Source: Parasphingorhabdus halotolerans (GTDB taxonomy: Bacteria > Pseudomonadota > Alphaproteobacteria > Sphingomonadales > Sphingomonadaceae). From it: a DNA stretch of 64,000 nt. Position numbers and translations under genes: made by a program. Location: NCBI RefSeq assembly GCF_012516475.1, contig NZ_CP051217.1, forward strand, positions 1,240,001-1,304,000, in the 5' to 3' direction. The notes beneath the pieces were generated by a model. The model was not told where the DNA came from and did not search any database. It saw only the letters and a program-made list of their open reading frames with translations. Positions within the stretch are counted from its first letter, which is position 1; the number at the start of each line of letters is the position of its first letter. Of this stretch, positions 1-7,937 are shown one piece after another.

Positions 1-983
1 GTTCACGAGACCACGGTGGTCCATGCTCGGCTCGGCTAGTTGGCCCAGCTCTTTCCATTTGTCGGTGGTCAGATCGTACTCAAAAAAGCGCCCGCCGGGT
101 TTGGCGGGAACCCCGTCATAACCGATGCCGTCATAGTTATACGGATTGTCACCGCCTCCTGCAAAAATGACTTTGCCGCGTCTGTCGTCACCAATCGCCG
201 CCATCCGGTATCGCGCTATACCGGCATGGGCATCAACCCCCGCCAGGTGATTTCGGTTGGATTTTTCGGATCAATATCCCCGCGCCAAGTCAGTTTTGCG
301 GCGGCAAATTTGCGCTTTCCATCGACCAGTCTGTCAACCACCGCGACACCATCGGTCACAATGATGCTGTCTCCCGCTATCCCTCCAGCGTGGCCAAACA
401 CTGGTTTTCCAGGAAACGCAGTCGCCTCGGTCCATGCGTCCGTCTGCGTATCATAAAGCTGCACGACGCTAACATTGCCTTCGTCATGCCATCCTGAGAT
501 CAGATAGATGAAACGGTTCTGATAGGGTATCGCCACCATATCATCGACAGGGGTCGGCATATCGGCTTTGCGCGTATAGCTATTGTCTGCCGGGTGAAAG
601 GCGAAGACTTCCGGTGTCGAAACTTCATCGCCGTTTTCCGCTACAGTATATCCACCAAAAACATAGATCGTTCCCGCAACAGTCACGGCGGCACTGGCAA
701 GACGACCTTCGCTAACGGGCACGTTTGTAATGGCTTCACAAGCTTTGATGCTGACCACACAGGCATAGGCGGCGTTGGACGTGTCCTGCCACGTCTTTCC
801 CGATTTCAGGCCATTAAAGCTGTATATGGTCGGCCCATCAGGACCCTCTGCCATTGCCACAGCATTATTGGTTATCGGCTCGGGCAGTTCAAACCCCGCA
901 ACCGAGGACATAACTTCCTGTTGCGGCGTTTGTTCACAAGCAGACAGAGCCAGTGCAGCTACAATGACCCAAAAATACTTCAT
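1..983 (-). pseudogene. Kelch-type beta-propeller lipoprotein, frameshifted and cut by the window edge
   Basis: The protein starts at 983 with a lipoprotein signal (MKYFWVIVAALALSAC, lipobox LSAC) and then shows kelch-like repeats such as TIYVFGGYT and RFIYLISGW, the blades of an envelope beta-propeller. The frame stops at TAG 216-218 after LMPMPV. The same kind of sequence resumes in another frame (ARYRMAAIGDDRRG, then VIFAGGGDNPYNYDGIGYDG) and runs to position 1 without a stop. Adding one C to the CCC run at 228-230 restores LMPHAGIARYRM, so one base is missing. The start codon overlaps the stop of the DUF4230 gene (ATGA), making this the third gene of an operon. It is either a real pseudogene or a sequencing error. 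Its ligand is unknown. Confidence 0.75.
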
Positions 984-1681
984 TCCATGTCTTCCATCTG
1001 CTTCTTTTCGGCCAGCACCTCGGCAATCGGCCGCGATAAATCCCATTGCTCACTATATCGACTTTTTTCATAAGGGAAGAAAGCATCGACTTTGACCTCC
1101 ACGCCCGCCGCTTGCAATGGCAATGCAAAACTGTGGCGAATAGCGCGCCGCGCAGCCTCTCTCGCTAGCCGCATTTGCAGCGGGTTCTTGGCTTGCGTTG
1201 CCAATTCTTCCACAGCCTTTTTGCGATTGGCCTGATCAAGCCGGTCTTCGGCATCGGTAAAGGCGATTAACAAACCACCGTCATCATAGGTCTGTATTTT
1301 CTCGATATGCACTTCCGGGCGGGCTATTTCGATGGCTGGCAATTCGACATAAAGCGTATTGTCTTGCGCGTCCCAACGGACATCGTCGGCCTTAAGTTTC
1401 GCTAAATCCACCTCATAGCGCACAGTACCCGGCATAATCAGCGTCTTGCGGGCGGAAAGACCCAACTTTGTTAGCGTTGTGGTCACGGTCGCATTATAGC
1501 TGGCCGAGAATACCGTTAAGCGGTTTTGTTCGCGCAAACCTTCAAGACTGGCGCTGGCAATCGATACCGGGTCAGGATTAAAACTGCTTTCAACGCGATT
1601 TAAAAGTAACCACAAGATTGCGCCCAGTAACAGCAGTATGCCGCTGACCAAGGCTGCAGGAACCCACATCTTGCGGCTCAT
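980..1681 (-). CDS. DUF4230 family membrane-anchored protein
   Basis: This 233-residue protein has a short basic N-terminus, one hydrophobic segment (about residues 7-27, WVPAALVSGILLLLGAILWL) and an extracytoplasmic domain of the DUF4230 type, with the pattern TLTKLGLSARKTLIMPGTV and a conserved-looking C-terminal half. I chose ATG 1681 rather than an in-frame ATG 15 bases upstream because it overlaps the stop of the metallo-beta-lactamase gene as ATGA. Its own stop overlaps the start of the kelch gene in the same way, so the three genes are translationally coupled. The function of DUF4230 is not established. The family assignment is by sequence pattern only. Confidence 0.75.
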   Translation of the reverse strand: MSRKMWVPAALVSGILLLLGAILWLLLNRVESSFNPDPVSIASASLEGLREQNRLTVFSASYNATVTTTLTKLGLSARKTLIMPGTVRYEVDLAKLKADDVRWDAQDNTLYVELPAIEIARPEVHIEKIQTYDDGGLLIAFTDAEDRLDQANRKKAVEELATQAKNPLQMRLAREAARRAIRHSFALPLQAAGVEVKVDAFFPYEKSRYSEQWDLSRPIAEVLAEKKQMEDME

Positions 1682-2550
1682 GCGTTCAGGCTCCAACCCT
1701 CTTCGGTTTCGTCAGCAATGTTGCGCTTCTGCAAATCGATAAGGTGCGCGCGCACTGATTGTCCCGCCGCACCGACAAGGCGCGGATCGAGACCCTTGTA
1801 CATTTTCGTCACCATGTCCGGAATGATTGCTGCACCCTCATCCAAAATCTTGAGAATCTGCCGCTCGCGCTGTTTGCGGTGGCCCATCATGCCGCGTACC
1901 AATTGTCTAGGATTGGTCACCTTTTTACCGTGAGCGGGATAATAGACCTTGTCGTCTCGCTCGTAGATCTTCTGTAGGCTGGCCATATAGTCGGCCATAT
2001 CGCCATCGGGCGGGACGATAACGCTGGTGGACCAGGCCATGACATGATCGCCGGTAAACAGTGCACCCGATTCCTGCACGGAAAGACACAGATGGTTGGA
2101 CGTATGGCCCGGCGTCGCCACCGCTTCGATTGTCCAGCCATCGCCCAAAACAGTTTCACCATCAGCCAAAACCTGATCCGGCTTGTAGTTTTTATCAAAA
2201 CTTTCATCCGCTCGCGGGCCGTCATCCTCCAGCACCAGCGGCGCACAACCGATGATCGGCGCTCCGGTTCGAGCCGCCAAAGGTGCCGCAGCGGGGCTGT
2301 GATCACGATGGGTGTGGGTACACATGATCGCAGATATTTTCGCATCACCGACAGCGGCGATAATCGCATCAATATGCTCATCAATCGCTGGACCGGGGTC
2401 AATAACTGCCCGGTCGGTTTGGTTGCCGACGATGTAGGTCTGCGTTCCGGTGTAGGTATAGGGGCTGGGGTTGCCTGCCAGCACACGGGCTACCAGCGGC
2501 TCCATTTGCTCGCAAAGGCCAGTCGGGAATTTTTCAGGGTCAAAGTCCAT
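1678..2550 (-). CDS. Metallo-beta-lactamase fold hydrolase (LACTB2-like)
   Basis: The protein has 290 residues when started at MDFDPEKFPTG (ATG 2550), which has AGG close upstream; an upstream start would add nine residues. The zinc-binding motif THTHRDHS, a later ATPGHTSNH and GDHVM, and a final PAHGKKV histidine are the usual metal ligands of the metallo-beta-lactamase superfamily. The C-terminal 80 residues look like the winged-helix extension of LACTB2-like enzymes (GHRKQRERQILKILDEG). The substrate cannot be read from sequence; glyoxalase-II-like thioester hydrolysis or nuclease activity are both known in this group. It is the first gene of the operon with DUF4230 and kelch. Confidence 0.85.
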   Translation of the reverse strand: MDFDPEKFPTGLCEQMEPLVARVLAGNPSPYTYTGTQTYIVGNQTDRAVIDPGPAIDEHIDAIIAAVGDAKISAIMCTHTHRDHSPAAAPLAARTGAPIIGCAPLVLEDDGPRADESFDKNYKPDQVLADGETVLGDGWTIEAVATPGHTSNHLCLSVQESGALFTGDHVMAWSTSVIVPPDGDMADYMASLQKIYERDDKVYYPAHGKKVTNPRQLVRGMMGHRKQRERQILKILDEGAAIIPDMVTKMYKGLDPRLVGAAGQSVRAHLIDLQKRNIADETEEGWSLNA

Positions 2551-2626
2551 AGACCTGATGTGGCATATCCAGCCCATAAAACAAGAAAAATGGGCCGGTT
2601 TGTGGACGAAGAGGAGTATTACTCCG

Positions 2627-4657
2627 TCAAGTCATAGAAAGCTGGGTCCTTAATTTCTTGATATCGCGGTCATAAGCTCGCATTTTTTCCGCATGATGCC
2701 GGTCTTTGCTTTTGCATTTTGCCGCTTCTGCGCGATCTTTCTCCAATCCACGTAACGTCAATTTCATAAGCTTCTTTTCATCGATTTCTACTTTAAACGT
2801 GCCACAACCAGCCACGACTGCCCAAGCGCGGTCCGACATCACATTTTTCTGACCGCCAAAGGCAATTTGCTTGTTCATTGCTTCGCAATCCGGCTGAGCC
2901 ACGTGGGAAACCACAGGCGGTTTGGGGACGCTCGGTGCTCTTGGCGGCCGTGGCGCAAACGAAATTGACGAGATCTGGTTCGCAATACTCCAGACGCTGC
3001 TGGTTTTGCGGCTGGCTCTATTGCCTTTCACCGCTTCCGCAGCTTCAATCTGGGTTTCCCGCGCGGCTTGCTCCGCTTCACGAACACTCTGTGCGACTTC
3101 CCACTGCGATTCACGCATTGCGTCCCGCACGCTCCGGGCAGCCTCCCGTTTGGCCTCTTCAACGTCGCGCTCCACCTCGCGCATATCCATACGCATTTCG
3201 CGCTGGTGTTCACGCATATCACGCTCATGGTCGCGGATATCAGCCTCCGCCTCTCGGCGAGCTTCTTCCGCTTCCGCAACCATGTCACGGACATCTGCAT
3301 CGCTCAGCTTTTTGTTGGTCCGCAAAACTATTGTCCGGCCATCATGTTTGATTCGGTGGACATACTGCTTGTCGTCTGCAAAATCTTTGGAGCCGTTGAG
3401 CATGGTGATATTTACAGTTTCGCCCTCGCCGCCAAGATTGGCTTGGTCGGACAAAGCAGGAGCTTTCGGCAGGCTCATGTTGCTGTAGGAAGGAACCATC
3501 CGGCTAAGTCGTTCATCAATTTCGCTCTTCTTGAGCTTGTGCGCCGATTCAAATTCAAACTCGCCGCGCTCGTTGCTGACCGTATATTTATAGCCGTCGT
3601 CAAGCTTTTCGGTCACCAAAACACCGTCATCACCGACATCCACCGCTGTGCCAGCGCTATGGGCTGGAACATTACCGTGCTCATGATCTGCATGCTCTGC
3701 TGTTTCGACTGCATAGCTGACTGTCGCAGTAAGCGGCAATACAACCACCGCGCTGGTGCCGACCATCAAAGCACCCAATCGTTTGCGAAATACAGATTTC
3801 TCGCTTTGACCCAGCATTTTAATCCGGTCCTTGATCTTGTTTTTCTGGTTCAAAGGACTGGCCAGTCCAAGTTTATGACCAGACACCGATTTCGCAATCG
3901 TCCGGCCGTAAATCGCGCGCGCCTCTATACCGCTCTGTTGCAATATCCGTGCATCGCAGGCGGTTTCCTGATCCTGTCGAAACGCAATCCAGGAAAACCA
4001 TGCAATCGGGTTGCACCAGTGCAACGACAATACCAGCAAGCCGATGAAGTTGGCAGCCAGATCACCAGATTCATGGTGAGCAATTTCGTGGTCCAACGCC
4101 AGTTCACGCTCTCGCGGCGCGTAATTGCGGAAAAAATCATTGGGTACCGCGATATATTTCTGGAATAGTCCGAACGCCAAAGGCCCGCTGACCGCCGCTG
4201 TTTCCAAAATTCTGATATTGCCGTGGCGTCCAACAAGCTGGCCATCTGACACAATATCTTCCCGAAACTGGAAATAGGAAGCTAGCTTGCTAATAAACAA
4301 CATGCCTGCGCCACCGACCCAGATAATGACAGCGATCATCATCCAGTCCACCGAAGCGAATGTGCCAGAAGCGGCCTGTTCGCTCGCGCTTATGAGACCA
4401 AGGTCAGACGCTGCCAACGGCGCGGCAAGCGCCCCGGCAGTTTCAGCGGATTCTGGAGGCGCTGCAATTGTAAATGTAAGTCCAGGCATGAAAAGCCGCG
4501 CTAAAGGCAATACCCACAACAAGTAGGCAATTTTTGCCCCAAAGAAATGGGCAACCGGTTTGCGTATTAGCAACACCAGCGCCATTAACAATGTCATCGA
4601 GAGCATCGTATCCCAAACCCACGTGCCCAGGCCGTCTCCCATTATTTCGGCGCTCAT
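2627..4657 (-). CDS. M56 family (BlaR1/MecR1-like) membrane metallopeptidase with a charged coiled-coil sensor region
   Basis: This 676-residue protein has N-terminal membrane segments (about 15-32, 42-58, 105-125), the zinc peptidase motif HEIAHHESGD at residues 190-199, and QDQETACDAR about 35 residues later supplying the third ligand. A further membrane segment (about 290-310) leads to a long extracytoplasmic part. About residues 480-570 are a strikingly charged helix rich in R, E, D and M, predicted coiled coil, followed by a proline-rich linker and a Cys-containing C-terminal domain. There is no penicillin-binding domain, so the signal is probably not a beta-lactam. In this family the peptidase inactivates its BlaI partner, here the gene directly upstream (ATGA overlap). 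The signal sensed is unknown. Confidence 0.88.
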   Translation of the reverse strand: MSAEIMGDGLGTWVWDTMLSMTLLMALVLLIRKPVAHFFGAKIAYLLWVLPLARLFMPGLTFTIAAPPESAETAGALAAPLAASDLGLISASEQAASGTFASVDWMMIAVIIWVGGAGMLFISKLASYFQFREDIVSDGQLVGRHGNIRILETAAVSGPLAFGLFQKYIAVPNDFFRNYAPRERELALDHEIAHHESGDLAANFIGLLVLSLHWCNPIAWFSWIAFRQDQETACDARILQQSGIEARAIYGRTIAKSVSGHKLGLASPLNQKNKIKDRIKMLGQSEKSVFRKRLGALMVGTSAVVVLPLTATVSYAVETAEHADHEHGNVPAHSAGTAVDVGDDGVLVTEKLDDGYKYTVSNERGEFEFESAHKLKKSEIDERLSRMVPSYSNMSLPKAPALSDQANLGGEGETVNITMLNGSKDFADDKQYVHRIKHDGRTIVLRTNKKLSDADVRDMVAEAEEARREAEADIRDHERDMREHQREMRMDMREVERDVEEAKREAARSVRDAMRESQWEVAQSVREAEQAARETQIEAAEAVKGNRASRKTSSVWSIANQISSISFAPRPPRAPSVPKPPVVSHVAQPDCEAMNKQIAFGGQKNVMSDRAWAVVAGCGTFKVEIDEKKLMKLTLRGLEKDRAEAAKCKSKDRHHAEKMRAYDRDIKKLRTQLSMT

Positions 4658-5022
4658 GCTTTCAACTCCCTCAAAAGCTCTTCAATTTCCCTGATATCAT
4701 CCGCGGTTAATTCATCTGCTTCGGCCAGATGCGCGACCAATGGTGTGACCTTCCCTCCGAAAAGACGATCAACAAATTTGCGTGATACACCGGCCAAATA
4801 GGTGTCCCGTTCAACTAGCGGTGAGTAAAGAAATTTACGGCCTTGGCGCTCCGTGCCGACTACGGCCTTGGCTGCCAAGCGAGAGAGCAAAGTTTTGACA
4901 GTTTGTAGCGACCAGTCTTTCTGCACGACTACCCGGTCTGCAACCTCAGTGGCGGTGAGCGGCGCCTGCTGCCAGAGCACCTCCATGATTTCATGTTCAG
5001 CGTCGCTAATCCGTTCAACCAT
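4654..5022 (-). CDS. BlaI/MecI/CopY family transcriptional repressor
   Basis: This 122-residue winged-helix repressor begins MVERISDAEHEIMEVLWQQ, typical for the family, followed by the DNA-binding helices (TATEVADRVVVQKDWSLQTV) and a C-terminal dimerisation and cleavage region rich in Glu and Leu. ATG 5022 was chosen because GGGAAAG lies just upstream; a TTG 30 bases further up would sit against the operator. The stop overlaps the ATG of the M56 peptidase gene, so repressor and protease are made together as in bla/mec systems. The dyad at 5055-5068 lies about 33 bases before the start and should be its autoregulatory operator. Confidence 0.9.
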   Translation of the reverse strand: MVERISDAEHEIMEVLWQQAPLTATEVADRVVVQKDWSLQTVKTLLSRLAAKAVVGTERQGRKFLYSPLVERDTYLAGVSRKFVDRLFGGKVTPLVAHLAEADELTADDIREIEELLRELKA

Positions 5023-5054
5023 TGCAAAAGCTTTCCCTACGAGACTCGCCAATA

Positions 5055-5087
5055 ACTACAGTTGTAGTCTTGTCGACTACGGATGTA
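5055..5087. promoter_or_regulatory. Two cop-box-like operators for the BlaI-type repressor
   Basis: ACTACA-GT-TGTAGT at 5055-5068 is a perfect inverted repeat that contains TACAnnTGTA, the known core of CopY/BlaI/MecI operators. A second, degenerate copy (TACG-GA-TGTA, 5078-5087) starts 22 bases after the first TACA core, about two helical turns. Both lie immediately upstream of the repressor gene, which suggests autoregulation of the blaI-M56 operon. The site is read directly from sequence; binding is inferred from the family. Confidence 0.75.
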
Positions 5088-5243
5088 AACATCAAATTTT
5101 GCATTTGGCATTTCTGACAATGGTCAATTGCGCCTGCCGGTCCCGTCAAATTTCCGTCATAATGTCGAAAAATCTTACATCTATTCAAAGGTTAACACAG
5201 CGGAAACCAACTAACTATCTGAAAAATAACAGTTCACAAAAAC

Positions 5244-5259
5244 TGGCACGCGGGATGCA
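5244..5259 (+). promoter_or_regulatory. Sigma-54 (RpoN) type -24/-12 promoter
   Basis: TGGCACG followed by four bases and ATGCA matches the sigma-54 consensus (TGGCACG-N4-TTGCW) except for one position. The invariant GG (5245-5246) and GC (5257-5258) are separated by exactly ten bases. It points rightwards, so transcription would begin about 12 bases downstream, near 5270. No protein gene follows closely; three hairpins do (5279-5402), and the DUF202 gene begins only at 5499. No enhancer site was searched for. Confidence 0.55.
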
Positions 5260-5269
5260 AAGCTATCGG

Positions 5270-5402
5270 TGTTCCTATTGTTTCATACCCTGAAACACCA
5301 AATGAGGGGGACAGCGTACTGGTCTCCGCGGTCCCCTCTCATTAAAAGTTTCTACAAACCCTACCCAAAACAAAGCGGCCCGGATCTCCTAATCCGGGCC
5401 GC
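5270..5402 (+). ncRNA. Candidate structured small RNA (three consecutive hairpins) behind the sigma-54 promoter
   Basis: No credible ORF exists here. Three stems follow in series: TGTTTCA/TGAAACA (5279-5297, 5-base loop); AATGAGGGGGAC paired with GTCCCCTCTCATT (5301-5343, one bulge); and GCGGCCCGGAT/ATCCGGGCCGC (5375-5402, 11 perfect pairs, 6-base loop). GGTGTT/AACACC offers an alternative pairing around the first stem. On the plus strand no stem is followed by a clear U run. On the minus strand the third stem is followed by TTTGTTTTGGG, so it could also terminate leftward transcription. Whether this is a small RNA, a long 5' leader of DUF202, or only a set of terminators cannot be decided here. 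Confidence 0.4.
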
Positions 5403-5498
5403 GGTTGATTCTGGCTGATCCGATCCCTGCTAGGTATAACTGCAACGTTATGCAAAAATAAACGTTGATGCGGTTCAGCTGATATTATCGGGGGTCAA

Positions 5499-5909
5499 AT
5501 GAGCAAGAATGATAAAGACAGTATTGAACTGGCTGAAGATCGCACAGACCTTGCGGAAGACCGGACAGACTGGGCTGAGGACCGTACCGTCCTTGCCAAC
5601 GAACGTACTTTTGCCGGCTGGATGCGAACAGGGCTTGCAGCGGTTGGTATAGGGTTAGGCTTTAACGCGCTATTCGGCAAACTGGAGCCGTTCTGGTTGC
5701 CACGCGCGATCGCGACTATTTTCATTCTCATTGGAATATTTATCTTTTACGTGGCGCAGCGTAACGGCTGCCTGGTGCAAAACCGCCTAAGCGCTCACGA
5801 TGCCACGCCGATGAGAGGCATGAACCTTAAGCTAGTCGCAGGTTTTATGGCTTTCGGAAGTTTTTGTCTGGTGGCAGGAATGTGGTTGATCGATATTCCG
5901 GGCAACTGA
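5499..5909 (+). CDS. DUF202 (YidH-type) inner-membrane protein with amplified N-terminal heptapeptide
   Basis: The protein has 136 residues with a GGGGGTC ribosome site before ATG 5499. The DUF202 signature LANERTFAGWMRTGLA is followed by three hydrophobic segments (about 50-63, 69-86 and 112-132), the usual three-helix DUF202 layout. In front of it the heptad LAEDRTD is repeated (LAEDRTD, LAEDRTD, WAEDRTV, LANERTF), encoded by four consecutive 21-bp units at 5529-5612. The repeats look like copies of the conserved LANERT motif itself and make the N-terminus strongly acidic and basic by turns. The function of DUF202 is unknown. The gene ends one base before the convergent glutaredoxin gene. 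Confidence 0.85.
   Translation: MSKNDKDSIELAEDRTDLAEDRTDWAEDRTVLANERTFAGWMRTGLAAVGIGLGFNALFGKLEPFWLPRAIATIFILIGIFIFYVAQRNGCLVQNRLSAHDATPMRGMNLKLVAGFMAFGSFCLVAGMWLIDIPGN
5529..5612 (+). repeat. Four 21-bp tandem repeats inside the DUF202 gene
   Basis: Units begin at 5529, 5550, 5571 and 5592 and encode LAEDRTD, LAEDRTD, WAEDRTV and LANERTF. Base identity between units falls from first to last while the protein pattern is kept, which suggests selection on the peptide rather than a recent slippage event. Confidence 0.8.
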
Positions 5910-5910
5910 G

Positions 5911-6243
5911 CTAGCTATCGGCCTGAGCGACCTTCTTTTCGGCCATAAGCTCGCCAAGTTCGCCCGCTTCATACATTTCCATCATGATATCGCTACCACC
6001 GACAAACTCGCCTTTGACATAAAGCTGGGGAATGGTCGGCCAATCGGAAAATTCCTTGATGCCTTGGCGAACTTCCATGTCCTGCAGCACGTCGACAGGC
6101 TCGAAACTTACGCCAAGATGCTCCAGGATCGCGACAGCTTTACTGGAAAAACCGCATTGCGGGAAAAGCGGTGTGCCTTTCATGAACAAGACCACATCGT
6201 TCGATGTCACCAGACCTTCAATTTTCGTGTTTACGTCGCTCAT
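5911..6243 (-). CDS. grxD: Monothiol glutaredoxin, Grx4 type
   Basis: This 110-residue thioredoxin-fold protein has the monothiol active site CGFS (in [11 protein letters not shown]), the [16 protein letters not shown] cis-proline and glutathione-binding stretch, and the GGSD motif, all diagnostic of Grx4/Grx5. These proteins carry a [2Fe-2S] cluster with glutathione and work with BolA in iron-sulfur trafficking. The ATG at 6243 has AGGAGA upstream and lies ten bases after the bolA stop, so the two are an operon. An upstream in-frame start would run into the bolA end and is unlikely. Confidence 0.95.
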   Translation of the reverse strand: MSDVNTKIEGLVTSNDVVLFMKGTPLFPQCGFSSKAVAILEHLGVSFEPVDVLQDMEVRQGIKEFSDWPTIPQLYVKGEFVGGSDIMMEMYEAGELGELMAEKKVAQADS

Positions 6244-6253
6244 GATAGTTCTC

Positions 6254-6487
6254 CTATTCGGGAACGGCAGTTGTGAGCTGCAGCGCATGCAACTCTCCGC
6301 CCATCTTCCCTTTTAATGCTGCATAAACGGCACGTTGCCGATTGACCCGGCTCATGCCTTCAAAAGAAGCCGATGTGACTTTGGCTGCATAGTGATCGCC
6401 ATCACCAGCGAGATCGGTAATCTCAACCTGCGCATCAGGTAGCGCGGCAATGATCATCGCCTCTATGTCTCGACTGGCCATCGGCAT
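6254..6487 (-). CDS. bolA: BolA family protein
   Basis: This 77-residue protein shows the BolA pattern: an N-terminal helix ([19 protein letters not shown]), the [20 protein letters not shown] core with the loop that can hold a cluster ligand His, and a final LHALQL strand. BolA proteins form [2Fe-2S] heterodimers with CGFS glutaredoxins, and here the glutaredoxin gene follows ten bases downstream. The zeta-subunit gene lies 11 bases upstream, so all three are probably one transcript. ATG 6487 or 6481 could be the start. Confidence 0.93.
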   Translation of the reverse strand: MPMASRDIEAMIIAALPDAQVEITDLAGDGDHYAAKVTSASFEGMSRVNRQRAVYAALKGKMGGELHALQLTTAVPE

Positions 6488-6498
6488 GGGTATTTATC

Positions 6499-6825
6499 CT
6501 ATCCGGCCTGTTCGATATACTGGCGGCGTGCTTCAACAGCTTTTTCGCTCAATGCGGTACGGATACCGGCATCATCCATATCGACGCCTGCAGAGGTTAA
6601 ATCACCGAGCAATTTGCGGATTACATCTTCGTCACCGGCTTCCTCAAAATCCGCCGCCACGACTTCCTTGGCATAGCTGTCGGTTTCTTCTGATGTCAGG
6701 CCCATTTTCTCGGCAGCCCATTCGCCCAACAACCGATTGCGACGCGCGGTAATCTTGAATTGCATTTCTTCGTCACGCGCGAATTTCGTTTCAAACGCTT
6801 TTTCGCGATCATTAAAATTGGCCAT
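6499..6825 (-). CDS. ATPase inhibitor subunit zeta (DUF1476)
   Basis: This 108-residue soluble protein starts MANFNDREKAFETKFARDEE, the conserved N-terminus of the DUF1476 family. The Paracoccus denitrificans member is the zeta subunit, which inserts its N-terminal helix into F1-ATPase and blocks ATP hydrolysis. The four-helix core (RNRLLGEWAAEKMGL, DDAGIRTALSEKAVEARRQY) is present and the length is normal. A good ribosome site (GGGAAGA) precedes ATG 6825. It heads a set with bolA and grxD. Confidence 0.92.
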   Translation of the reverse strand: MANFNDREKAFETKFARDEEMQFKITARRNRLLGEWAAEKMGLTSEETDSYAKEVVAADFEEAGDEDVIRKLLGDLTSAGVDMDDAGIRTALSEKAVEARRQYIEQAG

Positions 6826-6901
6826 ATTCTTCCCTTAGCAGGTTTTCGTGTTATTCTTAAAATAAGGATCATGCATCGCTCTCACAAGAGAGCAATGGCA
6901 A

Positions 6902-7903
6902 TCAATCAGCAACTTTCACCACCAGCTTGCCGATTGCACCGCGATCCGCCATTTTCTGGATGGCTTTTCCAGCATCGGCAAAGTCAAAAACTTCAGAAAC
7001 GCGTGGCTGGATCATGCCTTGGCCCCAGAGTTTAAAGAGCCGGTTGATATGACTTCGATTGGCTTTGGGCTCCCGTGCCGCAAAGGCACCCCAGAAAACG
7101 CCGCAAACATCGCAAGATTTCAGCAGCGTCAGATTTAATGGCAATTTTGCGATTCCGGCAGGAAAACCGACAACCAGAAAACGCCCTTCCCACGCAATAG
7201 AGCGCACCGCTGGTTCGCTATAATCGCCGCCAACGGCATCATAAATTACATCCGCGCCATTGGGACCAACGGCAGCCTTGAATTGCGCCGCCAGCGCTTT
7301 GGATTGATCCTTGTCAAATGGGGCGCGGCCGTAAACGACCGTCTCATCTGCGCCTGCCGCTTTGGCAAACGCGGCTTTTTCTTCTGAAGATACCGCCGCC
7401 ACAACCCGGGCACCAAATGCCTTGCCGAGTTCGACAGCAGCGATGCCGACGCCGCCAGATGCGCCCAGCACCAGCAGAACATCACCCTCTTTGATATGAC
7501 CGCGATCGACCAAAGCGTGTATGGAAGTACCATAAGTCAGAATAAGCGCGGACGCGTCTTCGAAGCTCACGCTATCCGGGATTTTAAAAACAGCGCTCTG
7601 GTCCACGGCAACTTTGCTAACCAAGCCGCCATGACCGGTTGTCGAGGCAACACGATCACCAATTTTGAGATCAGCAACACCCTCGCCAACAGCCGAAATA
7701 ACACCCGATACTTCGCCGCCAGGTGCAAATGGCCGAGGCGGTTTAAACTGGTATAAATCCTGGATGATCAGCACATCGGGATAATTTATTGAACAAGCTT
7801 TCACATCGATGACAACCTGGCCCTTACCCGCAACCGGATCATCCACATCCAGCATTTCCAAGGTTTCCGGACCGCCAACTTTGGTGGACATCAATGCTTT
7901 CAT
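6902..7903 (-). CDS. NADPH:quinone oxidoreductase family zinc-type dehydrogenase
   Basis: The protein has 333 residues of the medium-chain dehydrogenase/reductase superfamily. The N-terminal GroES-like domain has PGGEVSGVISAVGEGV. The Rossmann motif VLGASGGVGIAAVELGKAFGA (shown in part) sits at about residue 145-165, followed by the AGADETVVYGR nucleotide-binding strand. Structural-zinc cysteines are absent, as in the quinone oxidoreductase branch. Such enzymes reduce quinones or alpha,beta-unsaturated carbonyls with NADPH; the substrate is not predictable. A gap of about 75 bp with a weak hairpin (6878-6893) separates it from the zeta gene. Confidence 0.85.
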   Translation of the reverse strand: MKALMSTKVGGPETLEMLDVDDPVAGKGQVVIDVKACSINYPDVLIIQDLYQFKPPRPFAPGGEVSGVISAVGEGVADLKIGDRVASTTGHGGLVSKVAVDQSAVFKIPDSVSFEDASALILTYGTSIHALVDRGHIKEGDVLLVLGASGGVGIAAVELGKAFGARVVAAVSSEEKAAFAKAAGADETVVYGRAPFDKDQSKALAAQFKAAVGPNGADVIYDAVGGDYSEPAVRSIAWEGRFLVVGFPAGIAKLPLNLTLLKSCDVCGVFWGAFAAREPKANRSHINRLFKLWGQGMIQPRVSEVFDFADAGKAIQKMADRGAIGKLVVKVAD

Positions 7904-7937
7904 TTTATTCTTCCCTCCCGAAAATATTTGGTCCGGT

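Noticed and set aside
4853..5293. Rightward frame antisense to the BlaI gene running into the sigma-54 region.
   Set aside because: It is antisense to a well-supported gene and has no ribosome site or protein-like pattern.
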